From JAYZDP01 sp036337765 (lineage in GTDB: Bacteria > Acidobacteriota > Thermoanaerobaculia > Multivoradales > Multivoraceae), in NCBI GenBank assembly GCA_036337765.1, contig JAYZDP010000046.1:1-6159 (forward strand): a DNA stretch of 6,159 nucleotides, written 5' to 3'. Position numbers and translations under genes: made by a program. Positions 5,147 to 6,159 of the stretch are shown one piece after another (position 1 is the stretch's first letter; every line of letters starts with the position of its first letter). Below the pieces are notes generated by a model, which was given only the letters and a program-made list of their open reading frames with translations, searched no databases and was not told the DNA's origin.

Positions 5147-6159
5147 TAATTCTTTCTAAGGAAGGCCGGCCCCGACTCCAGCGGCACGCCGACGGGCTGG
5201 AAGCCAACGTGCCATTTCAATTCCAGGAATATCTTTTCTGCGAGGCTCAATCCCACTTGTTCGGCAGCATCGTCGATGAACGGCTTGGACGGTAGCTCGG
5301 CAGCTGGCAGCTCTTCCTCGGCGGCCGCAGGGATCTCGTCGCTTTCCGCGATGTTCGAGAACGCAGCCAAGATGGTTCTGAAGGCGTGCTTGCTGAGGTA
5401 CAGAAAGCGACCTTGTTGCGGCGGGTAGTCAACGGGCAAAGGCTCGTCTATGCAGTATCGGCTCGCAGAGCACAGCTCTCGCACACTGCGGTGGACGCCG
5501 CGCACGGTTTCATCCAGCTGGTCTATGTCCGCGCCAGTCAGACGTCTCCCTTCGCCCTCCACTACGACAGCCGGACCGCTCGTGGCTGCGAGAAGACGAA
5601 AGAGCCCCAGTACTCTCGAATAGGTCTCTTCCGGCAGGATTGGGACGAAGCTGACAAGTTCATCCGATTTCGATTCGTCCTTGTGAATGCGAACCAAATG
5701 GAAGGGAAGAATGTCGGGGAACTCGTTCGACAGGAAGATCGCTTGGACGGGGTTGAGCTCCCGTGCACCGTCATCGGCCACCCCGATCGCACCATTTCCT
5801 TTGGCTGCGAAAAGCTCCGCGCGTTCTTCCTCAGAGAGGCTGAAGAACGGATGCTCCGGCAGATTCGAGGCGTCACCCTCAACCGCGAGGAAGCGACCGT
5901 CTTCTACGAAACGGGAGTTGAGCTGATTCTGTTGACTAACGAACTGCCTGCTGATGTCGATTCCCAGGTACCTCAGCTCTTCGTAGAACCCCGCCCATTC
6001 TGATGCGCTTTTCTCAGGGTGGGGACCCATCCTGATGTGAGTCAGGATGTCGTGGGCAAGACGACCCGCGCCGCCACCCATCTCGATCAAGTAGAAAGGA
6101 CCTCGCTTTGGGGGCTTCGGTGTATCCCGCCACAGCTGAAAGAGCTTCACAGCCACGAG
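5143..6159 (-). CDS. MidA/NDUFAF7-like SAM-dependent methyltransferase, N-terminus outside window
   Basis: The visible 338 codons start beyond the right edge: the frame is open to 6159, and the GTG at 6156 is only the first internal start codon. Family members have about 50-60 residues before this point. Counting from that GTG, the SAM-binding motif I is LIEMGGGAGRLAHDIL (23-38). An acidic/Gln segment, YLGIDISRQFVSQQNQL (63-79), takes the place of the usual 'Y-x-I-V-E-x-S-P...Q' strand. FLSNEFPDILPFHLVRI (141-157) matches the conserved NE-x2-D-x-LP-V/F block of the PF02636 family. In mitochondria and some bacteria this family methylates an arginine of a complex I subunit. The rest diverges from typical MidA: an Asp/Glu/Ala-rich insert occurs at about 271-290, and I do not see the family's usual GT-L-x2-Y motif. 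The substrate may therefore differ. The product ends KNY-TGA, with the stop lying in the -35 box of the next operon. GC content by eye is lower than in the neighbouring operon. Confidence 0.85.
   Translation of the reverse strand, partial: LVAVKLFQLWRDTPKPPKRGPFYLIEMGGGAGRLAHDILTHIRMGPHPEKSASEWAGFYEELRYLGIDISRQFVSQQNQLNSRFVEDGRFLAVEGDASNLPEHPFFSLSEEERAELFAAKGNGAIGVADDGARELNPVQAIFLSNEFPDILPFHLVRIHKDESKSDELVSFVPILPEETYSRVLGLFRLLAATSGPAVVVEGEGRRLTGADIDQLDETVRGVHRSVRELCSASRYCIDEPLPVDYPPQQGRFLYLSKHAFRTILAAFSNIAESDEIPAAAEEELPAAELPSKPFIDDAAEQVGLSLAEKIFLELKWHVGFQPVGVPLESGPAFLRKNY

Noticed and set aside
5386..6003. 205-codon open frame on the plus strand opposite the methyltransferase gene
   Set aside because: It has no recognisable domain or ribosome site and lies wholly antisense to a protein with clear SAM-methyltransferase motifs.

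Overview
The window looks like chromosomal DNA of a GC-rich, Gram-negative-type bacterium. The supporting signs are an exported beta-repeat/membrane protein, an ECF sigma operon, an RnfD-like membrane protein and a MidA/NDUFAF7-like methyltransferase. No rRNA, tRNA, CRISPR array, transposase or phage gene was seen, and the species cannot be named from the sequence. A soil or aquatic uncultured lineage (Acidobacteriota, Myxococcota or similar) is a guess.

Layout. On the + strand, 85-1956 encodes a 623-aa protein. It joins an NqrB/RnfD-type (UnbU-like) multi-pass membrane domain to a C-terminal TPR solenoid. Its ATG overlaps the stop of an open frame entering from the left edge (ATGA), so it may be the second gene of a couple. 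A short convergent gap (1957-2098) holds no gene but carries a perfect 14-bp inverted repeat and three short related direct repeats. Everything to the right is on the minus strand.

The minus-strand cluster reads, in transcription order: an ECF sigma factor (about 4958-4380); a small membrane protein in the anti-sigma position (4333-3812); an exported protein with bactofilin-like beta repeats, several membrane helices and a proline-rich tail (3828-2488); and a RidA/RutC-like protein (2488-2099). The last three genes overlap by 17 nt and 1 nt, so the set is almost certainly one operon with translational coupling. The likely logic is a sigma/anti-sigma pair controlling an envelope-associated module, with a RidA-family protein as the last gene.

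The sigma gene's 5' end is the most unusual part of the window. The conserved region 2 sequence extends upstream of every ATG/GTG/TTG in its frame, back to an ATT codon that has a well-spaced Shine-Dalgarno. Just before this, in the same frame, lies a 14-codon arginine-rich mini-ORF with its own strong ribosome site, ended by TGA. Further upstream are a GNRA-loop intrinsic terminator, and before it a sigma70-like promoter whose spacer is filled by a perfect palindrome. The promoter's -35 box contains the stop codon of the preceding gene. Together this looks like a layered control leader (operator, attenuator, leader peptide, rare start), although a sequence error or a nonsense mutation could explain part of it.

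The right end (5143-6159, minus) is a divergent MidA/NDUFAF7-type SAM-dependent methyltransferase whose N-terminus lies outside the window. By eye its base composition is less GC-rich than the sigma operon.
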